The notes: a model not told the origin generated them from the sequence alone. Shown: positions 39,739 through 49,859, counted from the stretch's first letter. The stretch is DNA of 64,000 bases from Spirosoma sp. SC4-14 (GCF_037201965.1 NZ_CP147518.1:7371001-7435000), one strand, 5' to 3'. A program made the numbers and translations.

Positions 39739-42324
39739 ATGGCACAACCAACGACATCACCCCGTCAGAATACAGTCCGTCAGTCATCGTCTGACCGGCC
39801 GCGTCAAAATACGCCCCGGCCTGGTCGTAATGGCTCAGACGGCAATCTTCGCCCAAAACGGCCATCGATAAATTGGGGAGCTGCCCTCGATCGATGGTTC
39901 ACCGATCAGCGCTCAACGCTTACCCTGGGCGTGCTGTTTATGCTACTGGCCATTGGCCTTTTCATTGCCTTTGTATCGTATATAATCACAGGGCAGGCCG
40001 ACCAAAGTGTGGTTGGCGCTGCGTTTTCGCAACCCTTGGCCGAGTCGGGTTCAGAAACCCGAAACTGGGTAGGTCTGGTAGGAGCCTTTGTTGCCCACGT
40101 TTTCGTCTTTCGCTGGTTTGGCATTGGCTCTCTGGCCTTTCCAATTATTATGTTTCTGGCAGGCTACAAACTGACGCTGGGCCGGGAATTGCTCCCATTG
40201 GGCCGTGCCACAGCGGGATTGCTTTTTCTGGCGGTCTGGTGTAGTTTGCTTTTCGGTTATATTGTACTCGTAACCGATTCGGCCCAAACAGCCAGTGTCT
40301 GGTGCGGTGGAATTGGTTACGAATTTAACGTTGCTCTGTATAGTTTGTTTGGCTGGGGCAATCTGGCTTTTGTTGGCTTTAGTTTATTCCTGTTCATTAT
40401 TTATTTCTTCGATGTCAGAAGCATAAAATTTCCCAGCTTTTCGACTCCTGATTTTAGCCGTTCACGATCCAAACCATTAAATGGCCGGGATGAAACCTTA
40501 CAATCTTACGAAGAGAGTGAAGTAAGTGAAGACAATGAGAGTGAAGAAGTGCTTTCGAATCCGTTCATGGCAACTCCTTCTCATGCAGCGAATTCGTTTA
40601 CAACGCCTAACGAACCAGAGGCAGAAACCCCTCAGCCAGAAACTACATCGCCTGAGGTAATTGCTAAAACAACAGGAGTTACACTAACCATCAAAAACCG
40701 CGACGCCATTGCCGACGAGTCGACAGAAGAAGAAGTGGGCATTACACCCGCGCCTACCTTTGAACCCGACCCCTTCGAAGACGATGATCTTGTTGCGGTT
40801 CATGGCCTCTACGACCCCACTCTCGACCTGCCTCAGTATCAGTACCCAACAACAGATTTACTAACGGAATACCAGAATAATCGGAAAGCCCAGGTTTCGG
40901 ACGATGAACTAACTGCCAATAAAGAGCGGATCGAGAATACGCTCCGCAATTTCGGTATCGAGATAGATTCTATTCAGGCTTCTATCGGACCAACCGTTAC
41001 ACTCTATGAGATTGTGCCGGCAAAGGGGGTTCGTATCTCAAAAATTAAAAGTCTGGAAGACGACATTGCCCTTAGCCTGTCGGCCTTAGGTATTCGGATC
41101 ATTGCCCCTATGCCCGGCATGGGAACTATCGGTATTGAGGTGCCGAATAAAAACCGGGAGATGGTTTCGATGCGTTCGATGATTACGAGCGATATTTTTG
41201 CCAATAGTAAGTTCGATCTGCCCGTTGTGCTGGGCAAAACCATTTCCAATGAGATCTACGTAGCCGATCTGGCCAAAATGCCCCACCTGCTCATGGCCGG
41301 AGCAACAGGCCAGGGTAAGTCCGTTGGTCTCAATGTTCTGCTCACCTCGCTGATCTATAAGAAGCATCCATCGCAGTTAAAGCTGGTGCTTGTTGACCCT
41401 AAAAAGGTAGAACTCACGCTTTTTAATAAGCTCGAACGGCATTTTCTGGCTAAACTGCCCGACTCCGACGAACCTATTATCACCGATACCAAAAAGGTGG
41501 TAAATACGCTCAATTCGCTTTGCATTGAGATGGATAACCGCTACAACCTGCTGAAAGATGCTGGCTGCCGGAATCTGAAAGAATACAATGCTAAGTTTGT
41601 AAAACGGCGATTAAACCCCGACAAAGGGCACCGTTTTCTTCCTTATATTGTTCTTATTATAGATGAGTTGGCCGATCTGATGATGACCGCAGGCAAAGAG
41701 GTCGAACAACCCATTGCGCGGTTAGCCCAGTTAGCCAGGGCCATTGGCATTCATCTGGTAGTGGCTACCCAGCGCCCGTCGGTGAATGTAATCACGGGTC
41801 TGATTAAGGCCAACTTCCCGGCACGGTTGTCGTTTAAAGTAACCTCTAAAATCGACTCTCGTACCATTCTCGACACGGGTGGAGCCGAACAACTGGTTGG
41901 CATGGGCGATATGCTGCTCTCATCGAACTCCGACATTATCCGTTTGCAATGCCCCTTCGTGGATACCAACGAAATCGAAGATCTCTGCGATTATGTAGGC
42001 AACCAGCGTGGCTATGATGGTGCTTATGCCTTACCGGAGTTTGTGGGCGACGATGGCGGTGTGGGCGACGATAAGGATGTAGACCTCGATAATCGCGATC
42101 CTATGTTCGACGAAGCTGCCCGGCTCATCGTAATCCATCAACAGGGTAGTACCTCGTTAATTCAGCGGAAGCTAAAACTGGGCTATAATCGGGCAGGTAG
42201 GCTGATCGACCAGCTCGAAGCCGCCAAAATTGTTGGTCCCTTCGAGGGTAGCAAAGCCCGTGATGTGTTAGTGCAGGACCTTCAGATGCTGGAGGAATTG
42301 TTAAAAAGGCTTAAAGGGGACTAA
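39739..42324 (+). CDS. ftsK: DNA translocase FtsK
   Basis: Division-site motor that pumps chromosome ends through the septum. 861 residues. A basic N-terminus is followed by about four transmembrane segments (roughly 55-235), then an acidic, Pro/Glu-rich linker (about 245-370) and the RecA-like motor. Walker A is GATGQGKSVG at 521-530, Walker B is IVLIIDELADLMM near 640, followed by ATQRPSVNVITGLIKANFPAR. The C-terminal gamma winged helix (about 790-855, STSLIQRKLKLGYNRAGRLI) reads the KOPS-type DNA motifs. Confidence 0.96.
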   Translation: MAQPTTSPRQNTVRQSSSDRPRQNTPRPGRNGSDGNLRPKRPSINWGAALDRWFTDQRSTLTLGVLFMLLAIGLFIAFVSYIITGQADQSVVGAAFSQPLAESGSETRNWVGLVGAFVAHVFVFRWFGIGSLAFPIIMFLAGYKLTLGRELLPLGRATAGLLFLAVWCSLLFGYIVLVTDSAQTASVWCGGIGYEFNVALYSLFGWGNLAFVGFSLFLFIIYFFDVRSIKFPSFSTPDFSRSRSKPLNGRDETLQSYEESEVSEDNESEEVLSNPFMATPSHAANSFTTPNEPEAETPQPETTSPEVIAKTTGVTLTIKNRDAIADESTEEEVGITPAPTFEPDPFEDDDLVAVHGLYDPTLDLPQYQYPTTDLLTEYQNNRKAQVSDDELTANKERIENTLRNFGIEIDSIQASIGPTVTLYEIVPAKGVRISKIKSLEDDIALSLSALGIRIIAPMPGMGTIGIEVPNKNREMVSMRSMITSDIFANSKFDLPVVLGKTISNEIYVADLAKMPHLLMAGATGQGKSVGLNVLLTSLIYKKHPSQLKLVLVDPKKVELTLFNKLERHFLAKLPDSDEPIITDTKKVVNTLNSLCIEMDNRYNLLKDAGCRNLKEYNAKFVKRRLNPDKGHRFLPYIVLIIDELADLMMTAGKEVEQPIARLAQLARAIGIHLVVATQRPSVNVITGLIKANFPARLSFKVTSKIDSRTILDTGGAEQLVGMGDMLLSSNSDIIRLQCPFVDTNEIEDLCDYVGNQRGYDGAYALPEFVGDDGGVGDDKDVDLDNRDPMFDEAARLIVIHQQGSTSLIQRKLKLGYNRAGRLIDQLEAAKIVGPFEGSKARDVLVQDLQMLEELLKRLKGD

Positions 42325-42469
42325 ACCAAACAGCTAATCAGTTAGTTAACAATAATTTACATATCTAATCAGTATTAAACTTTTCGGTTTGGTTCTGATC
42401 TAATCAACAACTTGACTTAAGCGAACAAGTTGTGTTAAACAATCTGAATTCTGGAGTAAATAAATAAAA

Positions 42470-43111
42470 ATGAAAAAAGCAGCATGGATGCTGAGTCTGG
42501 TTTTAGCACTATCGCTACCAGCCATAGCTCAGAAAGATAAGCGAGCGCAGGGTATTCTGGATGCCATGAGCAAACAGTATAAGTCGTTTAAATCGTATCA
42601 GGCAACTTTCACCTATGCCAGTGCTGGTGCAGGAGCCAATGAGTCGTATAAGGGTGAGTTAGCTGTTAAAGGGTCAAAATTCCGACTGAAACTAGGAGGT
42701 CAGGAAGTCTTTTCCGATGGGCAGACAATGTCTACCTATATCAAAGATTCAAATGAGGTAAATGTTCAGGATTACGATGAAGCAGCAAGCAGCGAATTAA
42801 ATCCGACCCAGATCTATACAATCTATAAGCGAGGTTTCGACTATCGTTTTTTGAAAGAACAGAAACAGGGTGGCCGAACGCTCGAAGTAATTGAGCTGAC
42901 CCCAAACCGGCAGAAAAGCCCGATTGCTACTATTCAGATCTCCGTCGACAAAGCCGACAAATCGGTTCGTAACTGGCTGATTATAAATAAAGATGGAAAA
43001 CGCACAACGTATACCATCACTAAGTTCACACCTAATGTGAACATTCCGGACGCTTATTTCCTCTTCGATAAATCGAAGTATCCTGGCGTAGAAGTAGTTG
43101 ACTTACGATAA
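42470..43111 (+). CDS. LolA-like outer membrane lipoprotein carrier
   Basis: 213 residues with a signal peptide (MKKAAWMLSLVLALSLPAIAQ). The mature protein has the LolA pattern: a first amphipathic helix (AQGILDAMSKQYKSFKSYQA), then strands TFTYA, YKGELAVKGSKFRLKLGGQE, DGQTMSTYIKDSNEVNVQDY and a C-terminal IPDAYFLFDKSKYPGVEVVD. Such carriers shuttle lipoproteins across the periplasm. It follows ftsK, an order seen in other Bacteroidota, and is closed by a strong hairpin. Confidence 0.88.
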   Translation: MKKAAWMLSLVLALSLPAIAQKDKRAQGILDAMSKQYKSFKSYQATFTYASAGAGANESYKGELAVKGSKFRLKLGGQEVFSDGQTMSTYIKDSNEVNVQDYDEAASSELNPTQIYTIYKRGFDYRFLKEQKQGGRTLEVIELTPNRQKSPIATIQISVDKADKSVRNWLIINKDGKRTTYTITKFTPNVNIPDAYFLFDKSKYPGVEVVDLR

Positions 43112-43123
43112 GAGTTCGTCCTG

Positions 43124-43184
43124 AATGGGTCTGATATATGAAATAGGCACTCAATCTATTCTTACTTCATATATCAGACCCATT
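43124..43184. terminator. 19-bp hairpin between lolA-like gene and upp
   Basis: Arms 43124-43142 and 43166-43184 (core GGGTCTGATATATGAA) are exact complements with a 23-nt loop, between convergent genes. Confidence 0.85.
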
Positions 43185-43192
43185 ACTTTATT

Positions 43193-43840
43193 TTAGACCT
43201 TTCCGCCAAAAGCCAGATCACCGGCATCGCCAAGACCAGGCACAATATAGGAGTGTTCGTTTAGATGAGTGTCAATAGCACCTAGCCACAAGTGACATTG
43301 CGGCAACTGACGCTGTACATACCGGACGCCTTCGGGGCTTGCAATTACGGCAGCAATATGCGTTTGTGCTGGAATTCCGTAGCGTAGCAACGCATGATAA
43401 ACTTTTTCTAGCGAACGGCCCGTGGCTAACATAGGGTCGCTTAAAATAAGGGTTTTGCCGCTGAGGTCGGGGCCAACAATATAGTCCATAGCAATTTCAA
43501 ACTCATCGCTATCGGTTGAATTGTATCCCCGATAGGCTCCGGCAAAGGCATTTTCGGCTCCGTCGAAATAATTAGCGAACCCCTGATGGAATGGCAAGCC
43601 AGCCCGCAAAATTGTAGCCAGAACTGGCTGTTGACGAAGCAGTTGCGTATCAGCAACGCCCAGTGGTGTTTGAATTGAGACGTTATAATAGGGCAACGTT
43701 TTCGAGATTTCGTAGGCCATTAACTCGCCAATTCGTTCCAGATTTCGCCGAAAGCGTAAACGGTCTTTCTGGATTGAAATATCACGGAGTTCGGCTACAA
43801 ACTGATTGGCTAGTGAGGGCTGTTGCGCAAAAACAAACAT
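43193..43840 (-). CDS. upp: Uracil phosphoribosyltransferase
   Basis: Pyrimidine salvage enzyme forming UMP from uracil and PRPP. 215 residues from the ATG at 43840; the frame continues 66 codons upstream, but that part overlaps the opposite gene and is not conserved-looking. Motifs: PVLATILRAGLPFHQGF, the PRPP loop TLILSDPMLATGRSLEKVY, and the C-terminal uracil-binding YIVPGLGDAGDLAFG. Confidence 0.95.
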   Translation of the reverse strand: MFVFAQQPSLANQFVAELRDISIQKDRLRFRRNLERIGELMAYEISKTLPYYNVSIQTPLGVADTQLLRQQPVLATILRAGLPFHQGFANYFDGAENAFAGAYRGYNSTDSDEFEIAMDYIVGPDLSGKTLILSDPMLATGRSLEKVYHALLRYGIPAQTHIAAVIASPEGVRYVQRQLPQCHLWLGAIDTHLNEHSYIVPGLGDAGDLAFGGKV

Positions 43841-43971
43841 AAACAGAGAGTATCTTTCCCCGTAAATTAGCCCGATGACTAGCGTATATCCAAACCAATT
43901 GCCTAATTTGTCGCTCAGATGAAGCAAATAGAGAGAAAGAACGGATTGGAGCGAGCTATCCCGTGACTTGT

Positions 43972-45771
43972 ATGCAGCGTTTTTTTTACGTTTTCGTTTT
44001 TTTAGTAGTATCCTTTCCCGCCTGGCCACAAAGTCCATATGTTCCGCTCAATACGGATTATTACCACCTTATTGATCGGCTCGAAATTCGACAGGGCCAC
44101 TGGGCTGAAGGATTTCATAGCTCAGTAAAGCCCTATAATCGCCAGAGCATTATTCAGCTCACCGACAGTTTACTGGCAAAGCCCACCCGCAACTATTCCG
44201 ATAGCGACTATTTTAATTTCGCCTATCTGCAAAATGATAGCTGGGAGTGGGTACGAGGCTCAATAGATTCGGTTAAGCGCGATCCGTTTACAATGCATTT
44301 GCTGCCTCCTGCTGCTCCTGGCGATAGTAAAAAACCGCTCCTGCGCTCATTCTATCGCAAAGTAGCTGATTTCTATAGCTTACAGACACCCGATTTCGAT
44401 TTGCATGTTAATCCGGTGGTTGGTTTTGGGGCAGGTGGCGAACAAGTTACCCGGCAGGAAACAACCACCAACGACCCTATCCGCTATCCGTTTGTTAATA
44501 CGCGGGGCATAGAAATTCGGGGAACAATCGGAAAAAAATTAGGCTTCTACACGTTCTTCGCCGACAATCAGGCCATTTATCCAGCGTATATCAGCGATTA
44601 TGCACAGCTCTATAAGCCCGCCAGCGTTGGCGGAGGCTTTGCGCCAGGCGAAGGCTTTGTGAAAGTATATCGACCTACTGCTGCCGACTCGCTGAAACGG
44701 GGAGCCGATTTTCTGACAGCACGCGGCTATTTTACGCTCAATGTGTTGAAGATTATCAACCTTCAATTTGGCCACGATCGTAATTTTATTGGGAATGGGT
44801 TCCGATCGCTGTTTCTCTCCGACAACAGTGCTCCCTATCTGTTTTTGAAATTGACAACCCGGCTTGGGTCAAAAATTCAGTATACCAACCTTTTCACCGA
44901 ATTACAGAACACTCAGGACAGTCTGCAAAAAAGCATGCTCATTCCGCAGAAATTCGCGGCAATGCATCACCTCAGTATCAACATTACTCCCAAAATCAAT
45001 GTTGGGCTGTTTGAAGCCGAAGTCTTTAGTCGCGACCGCTTCGACATCAATTATTTGAACCCCATCATTTTTTACCGCTTTGTGGAATCCTACCGGGGCA
45101 GTGCCGATAACGCCATGATCGGAATTGACTTTAAGGCTACCTTCCTGACTCAATTTCTGGTCTATAGCCAGTTTCTGTTAGATGAATTCCGGCTGAAAGA
45201 TCTGGTATCTGGCCAGGGTAGTTACACAAATAAGTTTGCCCTTCAGGTAGGTGCCAAATATATTGATGCGTTTAATGTTCCCAACCTCGATCTTCAGGCC
45301 GAAATGAACCTGGCTCGCCCTTATACCTATTCTCATTTTGGTACGCAGTATTCATCATCGGGGCAGGGAAACTACGCTCACTATAGCCAGCCAATGGCCC
45401 ACCCATTAGGTGCTAATTTTGTTGAAGGCATAGGCATTGTTCGGTATCAGCAAAAACGATGGTTCGCTAACGGCATTTTTGGTATAATGATGTACGGTGC
45501 CGACCCAACAGGCCGCAACTATGGTGGAGATATTTTGCTGGATTATAAAAGCAATGTCCGCGACGAAGGTAACTTTATTGGCCAGGGCCGCAAAACGGTT
45601 GTCACCTACGCCGACCTTCGGGCTTCTTACATGATCCGACACAATATTTTTCTTGAAGGTCGTCTTATGTATCGCTTCAAAGACAGCCAGTACCGCCCCG
45701 ATGCCTATACGGATCGGTTGGCTAGTTTTGCCCTTCGCTGGAACCTTCCATATCGGAACTGGGTATTTTAA
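43972..45771 (+). CDS. Wzi-like capsule assembly/outer membrane beta-barrel protein
   Basis: 599 residues from the ATG at 43972, giving the signal peptide MQRFFYVFVFLVVSFPAWPQ; an in-frame GTG nine bases earlier is less likely. The mature part has the Wzi-family order: an N-terminal helical part (YYHLIDRLEIRQG, NRQSIIQLTDSLL), then many amphipathic strands, with LQFGHDRNFIGNGFRSLFLS and NYLNPIIFYRFVESYRGSADN as the most conserved blocks, ending in RNWVF. Wzi helps attach capsule polysaccharide to the surface. The next gene, gmhA, also concerns surface sugars. Confidence 0.8.
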   Translation: MQRFFYVFVFLVVSFPAWPQSPYVPLNTDYYHLIDRLEIRQGHWAEGFHSSVKPYNRQSIIQLTDSLLAKPTRNYSDSDYFNFAYLQNDSWEWVRGSIDSVKRDPFTMHLLPPAAPGDSKKPLLRSFYRKVADFYSLQTPDFDLHVNPVVGFGAGGEQVTRQETTTNDPIRYPFVNTRGIEIRGTIGKKLGFYTFFADNQAIYPAYISDYAQLYKPASVGGGFAPGEGFVKVYRPTAADSLKRGADFLTARGYFTLNVLKIINLQFGHDRNFIGNGFRSLFLSDNSAPYLFLKLTTRLGSKIQYTNLFTELQNTQDSLQKSMLIPQKFAAMHHLSINITPKINVGLFEAEVFSRDRFDINYLNPIIFYRFVESYRGSADNAMIGIDFKATFLTQFLVYSQFLLDEFRLKDLVSGQGSYTNKFALQVGAKYIDAFNVPNLDLQAEMNLARPYTYSHFGTQYSSSGQGNYAHYSQPMAHPLGANFVEGIGIVRYQQKRWFANGIFGIMMYGADPTGRNYGGDILLDYKSNVRDEGNFIGQGRKTVVTYADLRASYMIRHNIFLEGRLMYRFKDSQYRPDAYTDRLASFALRWNLPYRNWVF

Positions 45772-45886
45772 ATCTGTTTTTTTAGCCTTTGTTTTTGAGT
45801 TTTCAGAACCAAGTAGCCAACTTTGGCGACTATTTGCTTTTTCAACAACTGAAAACTGGTAGCAGAAAACTCAAACCTGCTTTCGA

Positions 45887-46462
45887 ATGCTCGACATTAT
45901 TCGCCAAGAACTAACTGAAGCTCAGTTAGTTTTAGATACCTTTCTTTCCAATCCCGATAATCTTACGGCTATTGAACGGGCGGCTTCGCTTATGGCAGAT
46001 GCCTTAAAAGACGGCCACAAAATTATCTCCTGTGGCAATGGTGGCTCACATTGCGATGCAATGCACTTTGCCGAAGAACTTTCTGGCCGTTACCGAAACG
46101 ACCGCCGGTCGTTGGCGGCAATCGCTATTTCTGATGTTAGCCATCTATCCTGCGTCAGTAATGATTATGGGTATGAATTTGTGTTTTCCCGTTTTATTGA
46201 AGGCCTCGGAAACTCCGGCGACGTTTTACTGGGTTTAAGTACCAGTGGCAACTCCGCCAATATTATTCGCGCTGTAGAAGCAGCCCGACAGAAGGGTATG
46301 CGCGTTGTTTTATTGACCGGAAAAGATGGTGGAAAATTAGCCGGAAAAGCTGACGTTGAAATACGTGTTTCGCATTTTGGTTATGCCGATCGGATTCAGG
46401 AAATCCATATTAAAGTAATTCACTTATTTATCCTGCTAATTGAAAAGCTAATAATTCATTAA
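45887..46462 (+). CDS. gmhA: D-sedoheptulose 7-phosphate isomerase
   Basis: SIS-domain enzyme that makes D-glycero-D-manno-heptose 7-phosphate, the first step to ADP-heptose for lipopolysaccharide. 191 residues. Motifs: ISCGNGGSHCDAMHFAEELS with RYRNDRRSLAAIAISD (substrate site), LGLSTSGNSANIIRAVEAA (SIS phosphate loop), and the C-terminal IQEIHIKVIHLFI helix with the metal and catalytic His/Glu residues. The other heptose genes are not in this window. Confidence 0.93.
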   Translation: MLDIIRQELTEAQLVLDTFLSNPDNLTAIERAASLMADALKDGHKIISCGNGGSHCDAMHFAEELSGRYRNDRRSLAAIAISDVSHLSCVSNDYGYEFVFSRFIEGLGNSGDVLLGLSTSGNSANIIRAVEAARQKGMRVVLLTGKDGGKLAGKADVEIRVSHFGYADRIQEIHIKVIHLFILLIEKLIIH

Positions 46463-46960
46463 CCAAAATAGACCAGGATTCGCATTTGTTACGATTTACA
46501 AATAAAAGATTTAGCAAATCAATTGTTCCTAAAAAACTGAATTTACACACACTATATTGTATTTTAATAAATAGCAACAAATAACTGATTACTATACACT
46601 TCTTTTACGATATACAGATTAACTATATCGTTTTTTTATGGTTTGCCAGATGGAGTATTTCAGTTAGGTTAGAAGAGAAAAGGCGTTTATATTGGCTGAA
46701 CGTTATTCAGCCCTGACTAACTTATTGACTATTATTATGTTAAATCTAAATAATAGCTCATAGTAAACCACCGTAAAAAATATTATTAGTCAACAAATAG
46801 TACTTATAGTAAAAAATAATCTAAAACTATTTAGCTATTTATTTTCTCTTAGATTGCTATTACGCAAACTTGATGTTTGATTTGTGGCCATACAATACGC
46901 ATTATGAATCTGTACCCACCAGCGCTTTATGAAAACTCCTCTTTTAAATAAATAAAAACT
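46463..46960. other. AT-rich intergenic region, no gene seen
   Basis: About 500 bp of AT-rich sequence with no convincing frame and no strong hairpin. It must hold the 3' end of gmhA and the promoter of the zinc-ribbon gene. Confidence 0.5.
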
Positions 46961-47146
46961 ATGGCTAAATCCAGATGCCCGCGTTGTCAGCATACAGCTT
47001 TTGAGCTACAACCGGCCGCCGTCAAAAACAGTGTTTATCAGCTCTACTTTGTTCAATGTTCGGCCTGTGGCACTGTTGTAGGTGTAACTGACGATGCTAT
47101 TCATCTGGTTGCCACGTTGCTTGAAACACTCAACATTAAGCTTTAA
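46961..47146 (+). CDS. Small zinc-ribbon protein
   Basis: 61 residues with two CxxC knuckles (CPRCQ near residue 6 and CSACG near 33), spaced as in zinc ribbons, followed by a helix (AIHLVATLLETLNI). The function is unknown; such small proteins may bind nucleic acid or other proteins. Its TAA stop shares the palindrome TTAA with the stop of the opposite gene. Confidence 0.7.
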   Translation: MAKSRCPRCQHTAFELQPAAVKNSVYQLYFVQCSACGTVVGVTDDAIHLVATLLETLNIKL

Positions 47147-47337
47147 TATTTTTCTGTCTGATAATGATTTACCTCTACACTTAAAGGCGAATCTGGCCTG
47201 AATATGCCATTATACATTGTACGGCCCGATAGTTTTACGGTTAAACCCATCGCTTCTGCCTTCTCGATTAGCATTTCCAACTCTATGACTTTTGCTCGTA
47301 TTTCGTCGGCAATTTGTTGTCTATCGGTCGTTTTCAT
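47143..47337 (-). CDS. Small hypothetical protein (64 aa)
   Basis: A charged helix (DRQQIADEIRAKVIELEMLIEKAEAMGL) is followed by short strands (TVKLSGRTMYNGIF, LSVEVNHYQ). The start ATG and clean amino-acid composition support a real gene, but it is short and no family is recognised. It converges with the zinc-ribbon gene, with a 4-bp overlap. Confidence 0.5.
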   Translation of the reverse strand: MKTTDRQQIADEIRAKVIELEMLIEKAEAMGLTVKLSGRTMYNGIFRPDSPLSVEVNHYQTEKY

Positions 47338-47468
47338 AGTAGTACTAAATGGCTCAATTGGCTGATGTATAACTGTTAACGATTGATTTACATCACGAAT
47401 CGTGCCGTAACTATACTTTTACATTTTTTTTCTTGGTTATCCTATCGATTAAGTTACCATAAAAAAAG

Positions 47469-47493
47469 AAACCGCCCCGTAGCCGGGCGGTTT
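47469..47493 (-). terminator. Intrinsic terminator of the DUF5916 gene
   Basis: AAACCGCCC pairs with GGGCGGTTT around 7 nt. On the minus strand it is followed by CTTTTTTT, 30 bp after the stop at 47523. Confidence 0.92.
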
Positions 47494-47522
47494 GTATGCC
47501 ATACTCAACAAATAAGCAACAC

Positions 47523-49859
47523 CTAAAACTGCTTTAAGTAAGACAGTTTTCCAATAATATGCTGCTCCTGCTGGCGGTCGGCAGATCGTATTGATCCAGC
47601 ATAAGCGCCATTATTGTAAACGATGTAGAGAAATGATAGAGGCTGAAACTCCCAGGCCAATCGAATATTCCAAACATTTTTGTCTGTGTATGTATTCCGC
47701 TGATAAAAGCTGATTAGCTGCAAACGAGGATTCATAGCCAGGCGACTTTCAACGCTGTAGAGTTTAATTGTTCCGGTATAACCTCCTACCTGGTTGAATT
47801 CATTTACTTCAGCACTCATCGTAAAAGCCGCATGTGGAATAGGAGCTACTAGTAGCGAAGCACGGCCATAGTTTAGCTGGCCGTCGTAGTAACGGCCGGT
47901 TTCACCCATGAACTGATAGGATATTTTTTTGGAAGGATCGCTGCTGAACATAATCGAATAGCGCGTATAACGATATTTTCCGGACTCAATCGATAAACTC
48001 AGCGGTCTGTAATCGCCATTATCTAACCGTTGAAAGGTAGGATTCACAAATAAACCAATATTCCCACCATTCTGAAACGTTAACCAGATGGGATTCATGT
48101 TGTACTGAGCCTCCTGTAAATAACCAGTTGAGAGTTTATGATACAGCTCAACAAAAAAGCCGGGCTCAAAATTACGGACCCACTTGGGTAGCCAACTCGA
48201 TCGATTCACCAGATAAAATCCTGGTGTTGTGCTGATCACATCACTGCGGGAAACAAATCCCATCTCAGGATTAAAGTTCTTCGTCACAAATGATTGTGTG
48301 AGCCAGCCTACAAGCTGGTTGGAACGATACGTAAACTGACTATACCCAGCCGTTCCCTGATTAGCCTGAGTCGATGTTATCGATCCCATAAGCATGGCAC
48401 TGTATGAAAGCGATTGCCCTAACCGAAAAAAGCCATCAAACGCAAATGTGCTATTCTGATGACCATGCAGGCTATCATTGTCATGAACGTTTTTGAAGGT
48501 AATTAATCCGCCAATCCGGTTCTGTTTTCCAACATTTTCAACATAACGCCCTACGGCAAAGTCGGTTGCCGGACTACCATCGATTCCTCGCTGGCGAATA
48601 TACATGCCACCATAATTTCGACTAAGGGACCGATAAACCAACCGAGCTCCAACATCAATCGGAACGGGGGCGCTAGTACCGTCAGCAAGGGTTGCCAACC
48701 CCACAGTCCGGCTAAAGAATGGTTTTATTACCATACTCCCCCCTTCGCCAGTGTTGGCATTGCCCGGCAAACCGGTACCAAACAGGCTGGCATTCTCCAG
48801 AAAAAAAGCGCGTCGTTCGGGAAACAAAACCGAAAATCGAGTCAGATTATTGACTTGCCGGTCAACATCGGCCTGAGCAAAGTCGGTATTGAGTGTCAGA
48901 TCCAGAACAGTATTCGGATTAATTGCCCACTTGGCGTCGCCACCTACTTTCACTTTAGTGCTCTGACTATTACCAACTTCAGTTCCACGGTATCGATCGT
49001 CAGACAAAAGTACATAGGGTTGAATACGAATATTAGGGGATGGAGGAGGAGGCTTCAGCCCCGTGATTATGCCGGCATAGGCCATACGGGTCGATGTAAA
49101 TGCCCGTGGAAAAGGCGACCATGCCGACAATTCATTCGAATAGCGACGATTACGGGAAAAATTTATACCCCATGTCTGAACAGAGTCGGCCGACCGGGCA
49201 TAGCGTAATGTTTGCCAGGGAATCTGCATCTCAGCTACCCACCCCGAATCAGTTCGGCTTGTCCGAACTTTCCATAAGCCGTCCCAATCCATATCGTAGA
49301 GAAAATCGTCAAAGGCTAATAAATCGCGCTGTGTACCATACGGATTGGTTGCAAATGCCATTGCATTCCGCTGGTCGTTGAAGCCATCGATCGATACGCT
49401 AAAAAGATCATGGGCCATTGACGAGAAATCACGCTTGAAATTAGGTGTCCGAATTGCCTTACGCCCTAATGAATCGTGATTAACAGCCGCGATGTATAAA
49501 TAATGTCGGTTAAAAAGCACCCGCACCTCCGTATCGAACGTAGCGGCCTGCCCTTGTTTGGGATCAACCTGCACAAATTGTTGGGCCGGAACTGCGTGTT
49601 GCCAGATGGTTTCATCTAAACGCCCGTCAATTTTCAGTCGGTCCTGGACTTCAGTGGCGTAAATTATCCGACGTTTTTTAGAGGGAGCAAAAATGGCCGT
49701 CTGTCCGCTCAACGCACCAGCACTAGTTCTGTTGGCAATCGAATCAAGTTGAACCGAATCTTTTTGCACGGTACCTGCATTGAAAACAGCAGGCTGAGCC
49801 AATCCATTAATAGATAGAAAAAACAGGCTGATGAAGAAAACCAGGAAATTGGGCAGCAT
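47523..49859 (-). CDS. DUF5916 family protein with carbohydrate-binding-like N-terminal domain
   Basis: 778 residues from the ATG at 49859, which starts a signal peptide (MLPNFLVFFISLFFLSINGLAQ); the frame extends 25 codons further with no good start. A CBM9-like domain (about 75-245: LKIDGRLDETIWQHAVPAQQF, DTEVRVLFNRHYLYIAAVN) is followed by DUF5916, rich in strands like those of an outer-membrane barrel (for example GINFSRNRRYSNELSAWSPFPR and FSVLFPERRAFFLENASLF). Members are common in Bacteroidota and lack a proven role. Confidence 0.88.
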   Translation of the reverse strand: MLPNFLVFFISLFFLSINGLAQPAVFNAGTVQKDSVQLDSIANRTSAGALSGQTAIFAPSKKRRIIYATEVQDRLKIDGRLDETIWQHAVPAQQFVQVDPKQGQAATFDTEVRVLFNRHYLYIAAVNHDSLGRKAIRTPNFKRDFSSMAHDLFSVSIDGFNDQRNAMAFATNPYGTQRDLLAFDDFLYDMDWDGLWKVRTSRTDSGWVAEMQIPWQTLRYARSADSVQTWGINFSRNRRYSNELSAWSPFPRAFTSTRMAYAGIITGLKPPPPSPNIRIQPYVLLSDDRYRGTEVGNSQSTKVKVGGDAKWAINPNTVLDLTLNTDFAQADVDRQVNNLTRFSVLFPERRAFFLENASLFGTGLPGNANTGEGGSMVIKPFFSRTVGLATLADGTSAPVPIDVGARLVYRSLSRNYGGMYIRQRGIDGSPATDFAVGRYVENVGKQNRIGGLITFKNVHDNDSLHGHQNSTFAFDGFFRLGQSLSYSAMLMGSITSTQANQGTAGYSQFTYRSNQLVGWLTQSFVTKNFNPEMGFVSRSDVISTTPGFYLVNRSSWLPKWVRNFEPGFFVELYHKLSTGYLQEAQYNMNPIWLTFQNGGNIGLFVNPTFQRLDNGDYRPLSLSIESGKYRYTRYSIMFSSDPSKKISYQFMGETGRYYDGQLNYGRASLLVAPIPHAAFTMSAEVNEFNQVGGYTGTIKLYSVESRLAMNPRLQLISFYQRNTYTDKNVWNIRLAWEFQPLSFLYIVYNNGAYAGSIRSADRQQEQHIIGKLSYLKQF

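Noticed and set aside
43841..44038. 66-residue N-terminal extension of uracil phosphoribosyltransferase
   Set aside because: It overlaps the signal-peptide region of the opposite Wzi-like gene and is not part of the enzyme fold; the ATG at 43840 gives the usual length.
46463..46960. A structured RNA in the AT-rich gap
   Set aside because: I found no stable conserved-looking stem or known RNA signature by eye; AT-richness alone is not evidence.
47469..47493. GC-rich CCGGGCGG sequence as a further 16-bp mini-insertion
   Set aside because: It is the stem of a normal terminator with a T-tract on the minus strand and interrupts nothing.
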